A stretch of DNA of 64,000 nt, taken from positions 1-64,000 of the forward strand of contig NZ_SIHI01000011.1 in NCBI RefSeq assembly GCF_007859735.1, written 5' to 3'. The position numbers and the translations under genes are program-made. Origin of the DNA: Thalassoglobus neptunius (GTDB lineage Bacteria; Planctomycetota; Planctomycetia; Planctomycetales; Planctomycetaceae). Position 1 is the first letter of the stretch. Every line of letters starts with the position of its first letter. This document shows positions 1-10,548 of the stretch, one piece after another. The notes beneath the pieces are model-generated. The model ran no database searches. It worked only from the letters and a program-made list of their open reading frames with translations, and was not told the origin of the DNA.

Positions 1-60
1 GTTGAATTCCTGACGCCACCAACCATGCATATACGAACTCGGCAACGAGTTCACCAGAAC

Positions 61-103
61 AACAGTCCGGTGATCCCACGATCACCGGGCTGTTTTCGTT
101 TGC
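61..103 (+). terminator. Rho-independent terminator of an upstream gene outside the window
   Basis: A 14-bp stem (61-74 with 81-94, one G-U pair) with loop CCCACG is followed directly by a T-rich run. No gene in the window ends just before it, so it probably terminates a plus-strand gene lying left of base 1. The remainder of 1-277 shows no convincing gene; a 7-bp dyad (35-41 / 46-52) lies just before the terminator. Confidence 0.7.
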
Positions 104-277
104 GCACTCTCTCTTTTCCGGCGACTCAGTTTGTGTCGTTTGCTGAACCCAAACGGGAACTCGCTCATCAGTCTTCAACATAGAAATGCTGCATGGGTTG
201 AACTCGTGCCGCAGTTGTTGCACTCTCAAGGATTGAAGCGACGGCAATTTCATACTGGAAGATGATGAAGGATCGCG

Positions 278-1834
278 ATGGAGATTGAGAGCCAAGAAGA
301 ACTGGGGCCGTCATTATTACGGCAGCTGAAAGAGTCAGGCTCTTTTGGCGGCGGTGACTGTGATCTCATTGAAACGCATATTTCCTGGGTCGTCCTCGCT
401 GGCAATCGAGGTTGGAAGATCAAGAAGCCTGTCGATCTCGGTTTCGCGGACTTTTCAACTCTCGAGTTGAGGAAGCACTTTTGCGAAGAAGAGTTGCGAC
501 TCAACAGTCGCCTGGCTCCGGAGATTTATCGTCGAGTGGTTCCAATCACTGGGACGGTTGACCAACCTCAATTCGATGGATCAGGGGAGATCATCGACTA
601 CGCAGTTGAAATGCAACGTTTCCCGGTTGGTCGAATCCTGTCAGAGATGATTGGAACGACACAGGTTGAAAATCGTCACTTCGAAACTTTGGCCGAAGAC
701 GTCGCAGAATTTCATCAGAGCGTTTCGACAGCCCCGGCAGATTCAAGATTTGGTTCGCCCGAAAAGGTGTGGACCCCTGTCGCTGAGAACTTTGAGCAAC
801 TCAAGTTGCGAATCTCGGAAGAACACTCGCTGAAGGTGCTCGCGAGGGTGGAGCAAGAAGCAGAACGGGAGTGGCAAACGCTGGAGAAGTTGGTTTCATT
901 GCGAAAGCAAGAAGGGTTCATCCGAGAGTGTCATGGAGATATGCACCTCGGGAATATGGTGCTTCTGAATGACAGAATCCGAATTTTCGACGGAATCGAT
1001 TTCAATGAAGAGTTGCGTTGGATTGATGTCATTTGCGAAGTGGCATTCGTCGTGATGGATCTCGAGCATCGCGGAATGTCACATGAAGCAGTGCTGTTCT
1101 TGAATAAGTATTGTGAAGAGACTGGCGATTACCATGGCCTGAGGCTGCTTTCATTTTATGCGAGCTATCTGGCGATGGTCCGTGCGAAGGTCGCTGCGAT
1201 TCGGCGAACACAGCAAAGCGAAGATGATCAAGAACCTGACCGGAAGGAGATTCTCCCACTCATGGAACTCGCTTCCAGCTACTTTCATGACCGACCGCGA
1301 AAGTTGATTCTCACGTTCGGCTTGTCCGGAAGTGGAAAGTCGTATTTCTCACAACACTTGGTGGGGCCACTCAGAGTGATTCGTTTAAGATCCGACGTTG
1401 AGCGAAATCGGTTGAACGAAGCGAAGCAGTTGGGGGAGAACGTCTATTCGTCAGAGTCGAAGGAAGAGGTTTACCGTCACCTTCGTCGGTGTGCCGAATC
1501 GGTTCTTCGTGGAGGGATGTCTGTCATCGTCGACGCGACTTTTCTTGATCCTGAACAACGGAAGCCATTCTTCGAACTTGCGAGCGAGATGGGATGCGAA
1601 CTCGTCATTCTGCAATTTGACGCACCAGGTTCCATTCTGAAAAAACGGGTCGCACAACGTCAGCAGGATGGGAACGACGCCTCCGAAGCTGATCTTTCTG
1701 TACTCGAAAAACAACAACGGGAATTTCAACCGCTCTCAGAAACGGAATCGCCATTCGCTGTTCGGGTCGATACGACTCTTGATCGAAAAGACTGCGTCGA
1801 GAAGGTCGTTTCGGAAATTCATCGCGGAGGATGA
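278..1834 (+). CDS. Bifunctional aminoglycoside phosphotransferase-like / P-loop kinase protein
   Basis: This 518-residue cytoplasmic protein joins two kinase-type domains. The N-terminal two thirds resembles the aminoglycoside phosphotransferase family: CHGDMHLGN near residue 218 is the catalytic-loop pattern, and IFDGIDF about 20 residues later fits the metal-binding position. The C-terminal part is a small P-loop kinase with Walker A GLSGSGKS near residue 348, like gluconate or zeta-toxin-type kinases. Proteins with this domain order are widespread and usually annotated only as AAA-family ATPase or phosphotransferase; the substrate is unknown. ATG at 278 lies a few bases after GGATCGCG, a weak ribosome-binding match. 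It stands alone, convergent with the next gene. Domain assignment is firm, function is not. Confidence 0.85.
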   Translation: MEIESQEELGPSLLRQLKESGSFGGGDCDLIETHISWVVLAGNRGWKIKKPVDLGFADFSTLELRKHFCEEELRLNSRLAPEIYRRVVPITGTVDQPQFDGSGEIIDYAVEMQRFPVGRILSEMIGTTQVENRHFETLAEDVAEFHQSVSTAPADSRFGSPEKVWTPVAENFEQLKLRISEEHSLKVLARVEQEAEREWQTLEKLVSLRKQEGFIRECHGDMHLGNMVLLNDRIRIFDGIDFNEELRWIDVICEVAFVVMDLEHRGMSHEAVLFLNKYCEETGDYHGLRLLSFYASYLAMVRAKVAAIRRTQQSEDDQEPDRKEILPLMELASSYFHDRPRKLILTFGLSGSGKSYFSQHLVGPLRVIRLRSDVERNRLNEAKQLGENVYSSESKEEVYRHLRRCAESVLRGGMSVIVDATFLDPEQRKPFFELASEMGCELVILQFDAPGSILKKRVAQRQQDGNDASEADLSVLEKQQREFQPLSETESPFAVRVDTTLDRKDCVEKVVSEIHRGG

Positions 1835-1859
1835 TCATCAGGAACCGGCGGACCAGTTA

Positions 1860-2885
1860 CTACTCCTGATCGTTTGAGGCTGCAAAATCCTCTTTGGCTT
1901 GATCTGTTAGTCGATCACGAGTCTCTTCTGGCGTCTCCTTCTCCAGTTTGCCGATGACCCGTTTGGAGACTTGCTTGCCGTTTGCAGCGATGACGTAGTA
2001 CACCATGCCTAGTTCTAATCTGGACTTGATGTTGAATGGATCACGGGCTTTGTCCCAGCGTGGTTCAAATTCCGTGGTTTCCACGAGAAAGTGAACGTAC
2101 GATCGGTTTTTGGCATCAATTGGAAATCTCGAAGAACTCTTGTATTCGAACGTCTTCGGATACCAGGCGCCCGCTTCCGTATGTTTCCAAGTTGCTTTCC
2201 CAGTTCGACGCTGGTCGTACCATTCGGAGGACCACTCGACTGGATGCAGTCCCTGTTTCGGGTCCGCGATAATTCGAACGGTGAGTGTTTTGCCTTGACC
2301 AGCGATGTAAATATGAAGAACGGCGATTCGCCCATCCCGAAGTTGTGAGACTTGAGAACTGAGCAACTTGGATACTTCGAATTGATTCTCCAGATGCAGA
2401 TATTTTTCAAAGTCATATGCTCCGTTCAACTTGAACCAAAGTTCGTCAGGCCGCACTTGTTCGTATTGAGTGGGGCGATGCATCGGCTGAGGCGCAACGA
2501 ATTCTGAAACCACTTTCTCGTTCTCAATTCTCCAGAGTTTCCCTTTAGCTTCGATGCGTTCCACGATGATGTGTGCACTGCTTTCCGGGGGCGAACGGTT
2601 GATCATGTCGAATTCGAACTTGCGGTAGGTTTGATCCTTGTCCCAAATGACCTCCGCCGTGCCACGAATATCGTTGGTGGGAAGTTCACCTTCTTCCCCG
2701 CTGAGGAAGAGAACTGTTCCTTTCCAATGTCCGGATTCGAGCATCCCACGGGAAGTGGCGAGCACATCCAGAATCCTCTCCCTCAAGCCCTGATCCCCAT
2801 TCAACACTGGTTCCGCTCTTCCCATTCCGCACCAAGCGAGACAAAAGAGGAAACTGATTAACCTCACATGGGAGCGAACTTCCAC
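1860..2885 (-). CDS. Secreted protein of unknown function, LolA-like
   Basis: A 341-residue protein with an N-terminal signal peptide (basic start, then LISFLFCLAWCGMGRAEP, cleavage near residue 25). The rest is beta-rich without transmembrane segments and recalls the lipoprotein-carrier (LolA-like) fold seen in many planctomycete secreted proteins, with alternating strands such as WRIENEKVVSEF and RDGRIAVLHIYIAG. I do not recognise a named family with certainty. The start is GTG at 2885: GAGAGG lies 6 bases upstream, whereas no ATG is well placed. It is convergent with the kinase gene, 25 bases apart. It probably acts in the periplasm; function unknown. Confidence 0.75.
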   Translation of the reverse strand: MEVRSHVRLISFLFCLAWCGMGRAEPVLNGDQGLRERILDVLATSRGMLESGHWKGTVLFLSGEEGELPTNDIRGTAEVIWDKDQTYRKFEFDMINRSPPESSAHIIVERIEAKGKLWRIENEKVVSEFVAPQPMHRPTQYEQVRPDELWFKLNGAYDFEKYLHLENQFEVSKLLSSQVSQLRDGRIAVLHIYIAGQGKTLTVRIIADPKQGLHPVEWSSEWYDQRRTGKATWKHTEAGAWYPKTFEYKSSSRFPIDAKNRSYVHFLVETTEFEPRWDKARDPFNIKSRLELGMVYYVIAANGKQVSKRVIGKLEKETPEETRDRLTDQAKEDFAASNDQE

Positions 2886-3366
2886 TGGAGCCTCTCTCTT
2901 CTCTACAGAGAAGATTTGCCCAATTCAAGCTATGGTCTCTCGAATCGACCAAACCTTAATGTTGAGGTTTCTGAGAAAAGCGAGATGCCTTATTACCGCA
3001 CAGGCGTGTCTCGGTTGCATTCGGGTTTGGCTGTTGGTTCTTCGAGGCCACAGCCAAGCTGACTATCAGCTCTCCGCACCACACGAGATCCAGATCCTCT
3101 TCGGACGAAGTGCGGTCCAGCGCCGACGAAAACCAACACGCCAAGAACAGCAATCACCCCGCGCGAAACCCGCCTTGAATCACTGTCAACGGCGAATCAA
3201 GAAAACGGAACAGTATAGCAAAAGCTCCCTTTCAAGATAAAGCTCCTGGAAAAGTAAGAGCCTGGCCAGCTATGAGTCTACAAATTTGAAACTGCCTGTC
3301 AAACTTATTTCGTCGGCGGAAAGAGAGACCCGTCGTTAGCTATTAAGATGAACCGGTCAGCGGCGT
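2886..3366. other. Intergenic region, no gene seen
   Basis: About 480 bases between two minus-strand genes. Short open frames on both strands have no ribosome-binding site or family resemblance. The part next to 2885 should hold the promoter of the secreted-protein gene, and the part next to 3367 the 3' end of the ABC operon. I see no clear terminator hairpin. Confidence 0.4.
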
Positions 3367-4050
3367 TTAAGCGGCGATCGATTCTTTTCCTTCGCTGGTG
3401 ACTCCGTTGACGAGTTTCACGGTTCGATTGGCGAAGGCAGCTGTCTGTTGGTCGTGAGTGACCATCACAATTGTGCGTCCGTCGAGATGGAATTCGGACA
3501 GGTAGATCATGACCTGCTCGCGGGTGCCGGAGTCGAGATTTCCGGTTGGCTCATCTGCGAGAATCACGCGGGGATCGTTGGCGAGCGTTCGAGCGAGGGC
3601 GACACGCTGTTGCTGTCCCTGACTCAATTCGGCGGGCAGGTGGTCCATTCGATCCGCGAGCCCAACACGTTCGAGCAGTTCGGCCGCACGTTCTTTTTGT
3701 TCTGCGTCAGATTTCCCGGAAAGCATTAATGGGACCTGAACATTCTCCTGAGCTGTGAGCCAGGAGACGAGATTGAACGACTGGAATACAAAGCCGATTT
3801 TATTGGCTCGAAGTTCTGTTCTCTTTTGAACGGAAAGGTCGTAAATCGATTCTCCGTCGAGGATCACTTGACCGGAAGTTGGTGTCAACATTCCTCCAAG
3901 GATCGAGAGAAGTGTCGTCTTTCCGCTTCCGCTTGGTCCAACGACGGCAATGAAGTCGTTGTCCTGAATCGTGAGGTTGGAATTGTCGAGAGCGATCACA
4001 CGGTTGCCGCGACGTTCGTAAATCTGATTGACCGAATTTAGCTGATACAT
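3367..4050 (-). CDS. ABC transporter ATP-binding protein, MacB/LolD type
   Basis: A 227-residue ATPase subunit. Walker [12 protein letters not shown] lies near residue 39, the Q-loop in FVFQSFNL near 88, the signature [17 protein letters not shown] near 140, Walker [16 protein letters not shown] near 160 and the H-loop histidine in MVTHD near 195. DEPTGNLDS is typical of the LolD/MacB/FtsE branch. Such ATPases energise FtsX-like permeases for lipoprotein or small-molecule export. The ATG has GGAG 8 bases upstream. It is the last gene of the minus-strand metal operon, just after its cognate permease. The role in metal export is inferred from context; the substrate is unknown. Confidence 0.9.
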   Translation of the reverse strand: MYQLNSVNQIYERRGNRVIALDNSNLTIQDNDFIAVVGPSGSGKTTLLSILGGMLTPTSGQVILDGESIYDLSVQKRTELRANKIGFVFQSFNLVSWLTAQENVQVPLMLSGKSDAEQKERAAELLERVGLADRMDHLPAELSQGQQQRVALARTLANDPRVILADEPTGNLDSGTREQVMIYLSEFHLDGRTIVMVTHDQQTAAFANRTVKLVNGVTSEGKESIAA

Positions 4051-4183
4051 TGTTTTAACTCCGTAGAGTGTCGTAATGAAGGCAGAAGAAGGCGTGCACT
4101 CGCCAGAAATTTTTCAGAGTGAATGCTTTAAGTGTTCGTGCGACATGGTTGAAAGGAGTCGCATGAATTTGTCGGCTGAGTTG

Positions 4184-5407
4184 CTATTCACTGAAGACGA
4201 GACAGGGGTCGAGACCAGCTGCCTTTCGAGCTGGAAAGATGCTGGCTGCGACGGAAACGGTTGTGGCCGCGGCCAGCCCGACGAGCAACAACTGAGGGAT
4301 GGGCTGAACCGAAATCCCAAGCAGTTGCGGTCCAAGCACGAAGGCGAGAACTGTCCCGACGACAAACCCGAAGACTCCGCCAGCGCATCCGAGAATCAGA
4401 GCTTTGCCGAGAAACATCTGAGTGACGAACGATCGACTTGCTCCCAGTGCCATCATCGTTCCGATTTCCTTCCGTCGCTCAATGACATTGGCATACATCA
4501 CGCTGGCGATGCTTGCCGCTCCCACCAACAGCAGAATCGAGAAGAAGACCCACGACAAGCTTCCCATTAATCGATTCACGGAAACCTGTGTATCGACAAC
4601 CTGTGCGATTGTTATAATCTTCGTTTCCGGAAGTTCTGCTGAGAGGTTTGTAATCAGGCTGCCGGCAGCATCTTCACAGCATGCAATGATCTCGATGACA
4701 TTAATAACAGGTCCGGACTCGGAGAGGTCTTGAACACTATGTAAATGTGCGAAGAGTCTCCCGTCGTCGATTGTGCCCGTCGATGGTAAGACCGTGAGGA
4801 CAGAGAACTCCTCTCCATACAGGTCCAGTTTATCTCCGGACTGGAGTTGCAGCTGTTCTGCAAGTTCCCGCCCGACAATGACTTCTCGATCTCCGAGGTC
4901 CTGAACTGTTCTATTCGTTGCCAGCGAATTCGGATCGTTATCGGGATTGATATTGGCTGTCGTGGCACAGCATCCTCGATCTGTCCCGATTGGGTTGGTG
5001 ATCATTCCGAGACCTTGCCATGCTGCCTTCGCCTGAAACTCACTCTGAGGGAGAATTCCAGTTAATGTGACAGGAATCGTATCGACTGAAGTCTCGACAC
5101 ATAGCTTCGGAGCGAGATTTTCTACACCAGGCATCCGGGCGAGGGCGAGTCGGCTGACGTACTCTTCGGGCATCGTCTTTCCGTGCATATCGGCCCCATA
5201 ATAATCCTGGAGCGTTACACTTGGTGGCAAGACGAGAACATTCGCCCCGAGGGCTTCCATGTCGCTGGCGATTTTCTTCTCCGAAGAATCGGTGATGTTC
5301 TGAATCGCAACGAGTGCAGCCACTCCGAAAGTGACGGCCATCAGGCTGGTCAACATCGGGGTGGGACGTTGCCAGAGTTCTTTCCAGATCATTGTTCGAA
5401 GCTTCAT
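4184..5407 (-). CDS. ABC transporter permease, MacB/FtsX type
   Basis: A 407-residue inner-membrane subunit with one transmembrane helix near the N-terminus (residues about 15-37), a roughly 230-residue periplasmic MacB_PCD-like domain, and three C-terminal helices starting near [16 protein letters not shown]. This is the usual four-helix layout of MacB/LolC permeases. Start ATG 5407 is preferred over the upstream in-frame ATG at 5416, because GAAGGA sits 9 bases before 5407 but touches 5416. The periplasmic domain holds a CCATT and an ACCED segment, possible metal or disulphide sites. It pairs with the ATPase downstream, 133 bases away. Confidence 0.88.
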   Translation of the reverse strand: MKLRTMIWKELWQRPTPMLTSLMAVTFGVAALVAIQNITDSSEKKIASDMEALGANVLVLPPSVTLQDYYGADMHGKTMPEEYVSRLALARMPGVENLAPKLCVETSVDTIPVTLTGILPQSEFQAKAAWQGLGMITNPIGTDRGCCATTANINPDNDPNSLATNRTVQDLGDREVIVGRELAEQLQLQSGDKLDLYGEEFSVLTVLPSTGTIDDGRLFAHLHSVQDLSESGPVINVIEIIACCEDAAGSLITNLSAELPETKIITIAQVVDTQVSVNRLMGSLSWVFFSILLLVGAASIASVMYANVIERRKEIGTMMALGASRSFVTQMFLGKALILGCAGGVFGFVVGTVLAFVLGPQLLGISVQPIPQLLLVGLAAATTVSVAASIFPARKAAGLDPCLVFSE

Positions 5408-5496
5408 AGAGCCCATTCCTTCGGGTTTTTGAATGAGAGAGAGGCGAGAGTTTGCGGTCCAATCGCTGACGAATTCGAACTCGTCAGCTTGGATGG

Positions 5497-6264
5497 CTAT
5501 CGTCGCGGAGGTTGTTGTGCACCCGCTGACTGGTGATGTTTGCAGTTCTCGTCATCGCAGCATTTTCCGGCCGCAGCAAGCTGTTGGGCAAGCTGGGCGT
5601 GAGTGATACTTCCGTCGTAAACACCGATCATGACGCCGGGAGGAGCCATAAATGCGACGATGGAGTTTGTCCGATCGGTCGGAACACGGAGTTGATTCAG
5701 GAACTTTGTTTCCGCGGGATCGGTTGCCAGAACGGAGACAACTTCTGTGCGCTCGCTAAAGAACAGGTCCTCTTTGAACTCGGTCACTCCAGATGGAACT
5801 TCGGCATCTGAAGTCGGTTGTGCGCAAAGGACAACAATCTTTTGTTCCTGAAGTGCTTTGAGGCATTTGGCCTGTGCGGGGGAAACGATAGCTGCGATTA
5901 ATTGTGCGCTGCTGACTCGTTGAGGATAGACGGTACAGACGGCTCCATTGGGAGCCAGGACTGCCGTTGCGGGGAGGGGGATTCGAGTGGCATCGAACCG
6001 CTTGATTAACTCGTGTTCTGTTGCGTCCCCAATCTGAACAGGAACGATGACTGCGTCGTCGCGAGTTGAGAGAGATGACTCGAGAACCTGTCTCATTTGC
6101 TGAGTTAAGGCATCTTCGGCTCGATAGAACATCACGAAAGCGAATTGATCGTTTTGGGCAGCTTCTTTGACAGCCTGGCTGGCCCGACTCTCAGCAGAAA
6201 CGGTGCTGCTGCAAATGGTAACGATCGCAATAAATACGTTCAGGCCTTTAACAATCCTTGTCAT
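5497..6264 (-). CDS. Secreted protein with Cys/His-rich tail, possibly thioredoxin-like
   Basis: A 255-residue protein starting at ATG 6264 with a clear signal peptide ([17 protein letters not shown]). The mature part seems to hold two similar halves, each resembling a thioredoxin-like fold without the CxxC active site: [17 protein letters not shown] early, and a second stretch around [15 protein letters not shown]. The C-terminus is [11 protein letters not shown], a plausible soft-metal ligand cluster. It lies 89 bases before the ABC permease in the metal operon, so a periplasmic metal-binding or hand-off role is reasonable but inferred. The open frame extends upstream to 6342, but that extension would bury the signal peptide and is not used. 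Confidence 0.75.
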   Translation of the reverse strand: MTRIVKGLNVFIAIVTICSSTVSAESRASQAVKEAAQNDQFAFVMFYRAEDALTQQMRQVLESSLSTRDDAVIVPVQIGDATEHELIKRFDATRIPLPATAVLAPNGAVCTVYPQRVSSAQLIAAIVSPAQAKCLKALQEQKIVVLCAQPTSDAEVPSGVTEFKEDLFFSERTEVVSVLATDPAETKFLNQLRVPTDRTNSIVAFMAPPGVMIGVYDGSITHAQLAQQLAAAGKCCDDENCKHHQSAGAQQPPRR

Positions 6265-6450
6265 TGTGCAGATTCCTTTAGGCTTAGGCACTGGGGTGTT
6301 CTGTCGAACGAGCTGCGTTCTCTGGTAAACGCATCTCAGCACTTGGTGTCAGTCAATGGTGTGTCTGTTGACCTGCGTGATGTGGAGACATCGAACGTGT
6401 CCCCGGTGAGGTTTTCCACTTAGGTCGCGAGTGATGATTTGGGAGAATGT

Positions 6451-6969
6451 TTAGTGATGGTCATGGTCATGGTCATGGTCATCGTCATGGGAGTGTGTAA
6501 TGACTCCGCGATACGGCTTGCCGTCGATGGTGACAACGAGTCGTGGTTCTGCGGCATCTTCGTCGAGCGAAGCTGCGAGTTTGGGATCTTGAATTTCGAA
6601 TCTCGAAGACTTTCCTGTCGGGTCGTCCGTATCGGGAACTGCTGGCAGTGAGAACTGCTCAGGTTTTCCGTCGATTTTCATGTTAATGGTGAGGTCGGTT
6701 GCTTCGATCGGATATGAATTCACAGCTTTCCCATCCAGAATGTAAATGGTGACCGATTGATCATCGTGCACCAGTTCCGCGTGGTAGTGACCGCTTCCTA
6801 ACTCGATAAGGCTTCCGTGATGCGGGCCTTCGGTTCCGTGATCGTGCTCCGAATGGGGTGGTGTTGTGTCAGACTTATCGGTTTCAGTGGGAGAATTCTT
6901 GGCACATCCGGAAATTGCGAGCATGACCGCGAAAATAACGCCATTTTTCTTGCAAAGTTCGAATTTCAT
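6451..6969 (-). CDS. His-rich lipoprotein of the metal-efflux operon
   Basis: A 172-residue lipoprotein. It starts at ATG 6969; the lipobox LAISGC follows a short hydrophobic stretch, so Cys near residue 22 should be acylated. The mature N-terminus is acidic and His-rich (HSEHDHGTEGPHHG) and the C-terminus ends in a run of alternating Asp and His encoded by a GGTCAT hexamer repeat. The middle part is a small beta domain (YHAELVHDDQSVTIYILDGK). It sits between the RND pump and the secreted Cys/His protein. Periplasmic metal buffering or delivery to the pump is a fair inference; there is no direct evidence of which metal. Confidence 0.8.
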   Translation of the reverse strand: MKFELCKKNGVIFAVMLAISGCAKNSPTETDKSDTTPPHSEHDHGTEGPHHGSLIELGSGHYHAELVHDDQSVTIYILDGKAVNSYPIEATDLTINMKIDGKPEQFSLPAVPDTDDPTGKSSRFEIQDPKLAASLDEDAAEPRLVVTIDGKPYRGVITHSHDDDHDHDHDHH

Positions 6970-7103
6970 TTCAGTTTCCAGTTTTGGGTTACGACAATTT
7001 GAGTTGCCGGGATTTTTGGTTGGGGAAGAGGGCTTGCTACACAAGGAACTCTTCATCGATGAGCGGTGAGAGGAGAAAAATCAATCGATTGGTTCAAGAT
7101 CCG

Positions 7104-10100
7104 TCAGGCGGTTTCGAGATGAGGCGGGAGATCGTTTTCCTCAACCAACACGACTTCAGTTGTTGACTCGTTAACGACCCGTTCGGCTTCTTTCATTCCG
7201 ATCAGATAAAACAAAGCTGGGTGAACGAAGAAGTCGAGGAGTGTCGAGCTGATGAGGCCTCCCAGAATGACCGTTGCGACGGGATAGAGGATTTCCTTTC
7301 CTGGTTCTCCGGCAGCGAGAACGAGCGGAACCAGTCCAATTCCGGAAGTGAGAGCGGTCATGAGAACAGGGGCCAGTCTTTCCAGCCCAGCACGGATGAT
7401 CATGCTTTTCGACCAACTCTCTCCTTCGTATTTCACAAGATGTAGATAGTGATTGAGAAGTAAAATTCCGTTACGTGACGCGATTCCTGCCAGTGAAATG
7501 AAACCGACCATGGCAGCTACGGTGAGTGACTGACCTGTGATCACGAGTGCTGCCACGGACCCGATGAGGGCCATTGGAAGGGCCATCATGACTTGCAGAG
7601 AGAGGTTGATCGAACGGAACATCGTGAACAGGACGAGAAAAACTCCGATCATCGACACCATGAACAACAGGCCGATGACACGTGACGCTGATTGCTGGCT
7701 TTCAAACTGTCCGCTGTATTCAACGAAGTATCCGGGTGGAAGGTCTTCGACAATCGGTTGGACCTGTTTTCGAATGTCTTCGACGACGTCGACGACACCG
7801 CGATCAGAGACGTTACATTGCAGCACGATTCTCCGTCGGACATTCTCTCTATTGACCGTGTTTGGGCCTCCAGATTCATAAATCCGTGCCACTGCTTCCA
7901 GCGGCAACTTACCTCCGTCTTCCAGTTCGATCGTCAGTCGTCGCAGCTTCTGGAGATCTTCGCGATAGTTTTCATCGAGTCGAATGAGAAGATCGAACGT
8001 TCGCTGACCGACGAGCACTTCAGAGACAACTTGACCGTTCATCGCTGTTTCAATGAATTCATTGACTTCGGCAGAGTTCAGGCCGTAGAGCAGAAGCTTG
8101 TCGCGGTCGAGTTCGATACGCAGCTGCGGAATGACGACTTGTGGTTCGACAAGGAGGTCTTTAACTCCGGGAACAGATTGCATCGACACCTTCATCTGTT
8201 CTGCGGTGCGACGTAACTTATCGAGATCGTCACCGTAAACTTTAATTCCGATTTGTGCTTTCACGCCGGAAAGCATATGTGAAATAAGATGGGCGATCGG
8301 TTGTTCGACCGCAGTGACAATACCGGGGATGTCGGCCATCGCTTCTCGGATTTCCGTAAGTTGATCCTCGCGAGATTGTTCGGACTCAGGGTCAAGTTCG
8401 ATGATGATCTCGCTCATGTTGACCCCTTCCGCGTGTTCGTCGAGTTCCGCTCGACCGGTTCGACGCACGAACTTGGTCACATCCTGAATTTCCTGGAGCC
8501 GACGTTCCACTTTCTGGCCAATGGCATTCGACGTTTCCAGCGACGTTCCCGGGGGAAGAATGACATTAAGTTGAACGGCGCCTTCGTTGAACGGAGGAAG
8601 GAAGTCACGATCGAGACTGACGACGAAGAGGCCCGCGATGAAAACGAGGAACGTCGTTGCGAAGAGATTCAACTTTGGAAAACTCAGGCTGAAACGAATG
8701 ACTCTCTCGCCGATCCATTTCACCCCTCGGAGGATGAATCCGTCTTTCTCGGATTCTGAAAGTTTCTGACGTCCGAGGAGCCAGTACGAAAGAACCGGAG
8801 TGACCGTTAAAGAAACCAGAAGCGAAGAAAGAATCGAAACGATATAAGCGACTCCAAGCGGGGTAAACAATCGGCCTTCCATCCCGGACAGGGCGAAGAG
8901 TGGGAGGAAGACGAGAATGACGATCATCGTTCCGAACACAATCGAGTTTCGAACTTCAACACTTGCCTGAAAGACGACAAGCAATGGATGTTTGGGATTG
9001 GCACTCGCTCGATTGTCTTTCAGTCGCCGAAAAATGTTTTCGACATCGACGATGGCATCATCGACAAGTTCTCCGATCGCGACCGCCAGTCCTCCCAGAG
9101 TCATCGTGTTAATGGAAATCCCGAAAATCGAGAAGACAATTGCTGTCATCACAAGAGACAGGGGGATAGCAGTGAGTGTGATAAAGGTCGTTCGGAGATT
9201 CATTAAAAACAGGAACAGAATAATAACGACGAGAATTCCTCCATCTCGCAGTGCTTCGACTACATTCGCAATGGCGCGGTCAATGAATGACTTTTGTGTA
9301 TAAAGCGGTTCAATTCGCAGATTGTCCGGCAGGGTGGGGCGCAGTTCTTCAATCGCTGCCATGATTGAATCAGTGACCCTTCTGGTGTCAGCCCCCGGTT
9401 GTTTATTGATCGTGAGCACAACAGCCGGGCCGCCGGAGAACTCTCCATCCTCATCTCGCGTGTAGGCAGCACTGTCACCACGTTTGACCTGTGGGCCTTC
9501 GATTACAGTCGCAATCTGAGCGAGCGCGATCGGACGGCCAGCACGTGTCGCGACGACAACTTTCTGTAAGTCCTCAATCGATTGGACTCGTCCCAATGCT
9601 CGAACAAGCAGTTCGTTGGGACCTTGTTCATCCAGATAACCGCCGGTTGCATTTTCATTGCTATCTTGGACAGCTTGCTTCACTTCATGCAGTGTGACTC
9701 CAAACCGCAACATTGCATTCGGATCAACTAAAACCTGGAATTGTTTTCGTCCCCCACCGATCGTGAACACTTGTGAAACACCGGGAATTGTCAGCAGACG
9801 TTGCCGAACGACCCAGTCCGTGAGTGTTCGAAGTTCGAGAGCACGTTCCTCTTGTGTGGGCTGTTGTGTGAGGTTTTCTTCGTAATTGCTCGCATGAGTT
9901 TGCGATGACGCGTTTGGAGAATCTGCCAGTGGCTCCAGTCCGTTCTCTTCGCTCCAGATACCGATCATGAGAATCTGACCCATGATTGACGAGATCGGAG
10001 CAAGAGTCGGGCTGACTCCCTCGGGCATTCTCTCTTGGACGAGTTGAAGCCGTTCGTTGACGATTTGGCGATCGTTGTAAATGTTGGTGCCCCAGTCGAA

Positions 10101-10388
10101 CTCGACGTAGACGACAGAGATTCCAACTCCCGATGAACTTCGGACCTCCTGAACTCCATTGGCTCCGTTCATCGCTGTTTCGATCGGGAAGGTGATCAGC
10201 GTTTCGACTTCTTCCGGCGCTAATCCAGGAGCTTCTGTCATGATGACAACGCGTGGACGATTCAGATCCGGAAAGACATCGATCTGAGATTGCATCGCCT
10301 GCCAGGTGCCGAATCCAATCAGAAACATCGCAACAGCGATGACAACCAATCGATTCTGGAGTGAGAACCGGATAACTGCATTCAGCAT
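7104..10388 (-). CDS. RND efflux pump, CzcA/CusA family
   Basis: A complete 1094-residue inner-membrane pump of the heavy-metal efflux RND family with the expected 12-helix, two-porter-loop layout. The N-terminus and the GVQEVRSSSGVGISVVYVEF segment match CzcA/CusA proteins. The helix-4 signature reads AIGELVDDAIVDVEN, not the DFG-type motif of divalent-cation pumps, so it likely has a different specificity from the second pump at 44605. A roughly 45-residue insertion rich in Gln, Thr and Glu (about residues 145-190) interrupts the first porter region. ATG 10388 is preceded by AAGAAGG at 9 bases. Its adaptor gene lies upstream but is now separated by an insertion sequence. A dedicated outer-membrane factor is absent from this operon. 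Confidence 0.92.
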   Translation of the reverse strand: MLNAVIRFSLQNRLVVIAVAMFLIGFGTWQAMQSQIDVFPDLNRPRVVIMTEAPGLAPEEVETLITFPIETAMNGANGVQEVRSSSGVGISVVYVEFDWGTNIYNDRQIVNERLQLVQERMPEGVSPTLAPISSIMGQILMIGIWSEENGLEPLADSPNASSQTHASNYEENLTQQPTQEERALELRTLTDWVVRQRLLTIPGVSQVFTIGGGRKQFQVLVDPNAMLRFGVTLHEVKQAVQDSNENATGGYLDEQGPNELLVRALGRVQSIEDLQKVVVATRAGRPIALAQIATVIEGPQVKRGDSAAYTRDEDGEFSGGPAVVLTINKQPGADTRRVTDSIMAAIEELRPTLPDNLRIEPLYTQKSFIDRAIANVVEALRDGGILVVIILFLFLMNLRTTFITLTAIPLSLVMTAIVFSIFGISINTMTLGGLAVAIGELVDDAIVDVENIFRRLKDNRASANPKHPLLVVFQASVEVRNSIVFGTMIVILVFLPLFALSGMEGRLFTPLGVAYIVSILSSLLVSLTVTPVLSYWLLGRQKLSESEKDGFILRGVKWIGERVIRFSLSFPKLNLFATTFLVFIAGLFVVSLDRDFLPPFNEGAVQLNVILPPGTSLETSNAIGQKVERRLQEIQDVTKFVRRTGRAELDEHAEGVNMSEIIIELDPESEQSREDQLTEIREAMADIPGIVTAVEQPIAHLISHMLSGVKAQIGIKVYGDDLDKLRRTAEQMKVSMQSVPGVKDLLVEPQVVIPQLRIELDRDKLLLYGLNSAEVNEFIETAMNGQVVSEVLVGQRTFDLLIRLDENYREDLQKLRRLTIELEDGGKLPLEAVARIYESGGPNTVNRENVRRRIVLQCNVSDRGVVDVVEDIRKQVQPIVEDLPPGYFVEYSGQFESQQSASRVIGLLFMVSMIGVFLVLFTMFRSINLSLQVMMALPMALIGSVAALVITGQSLTVAAMVGFISLAGIASRNGILLLNHYLHLVKYEGESWSKSMIIRAGLERLAPVLMTALTSGIGLVPLVLAAGEPGKEILYPVATVILGGLISSTLLDFFVHPALFYLIGMKEAERVVNESTTEVVLVEENDLPPHLETA

Positions 10389-10548
10389 TATCAGTAGACC
10401 TTCTTAAAGCATCAGTCGAGCCGGTTGTTACCGTCTCGCTCAAGCAAAGACCGCGATGACTTGCAGACGTAATTTACACGGAATTTAAACCGACTGTTGT
10501 TATTTAATCAATAAGTTCCGCAGACAGGAGCTGTGTTCGGTATACTTA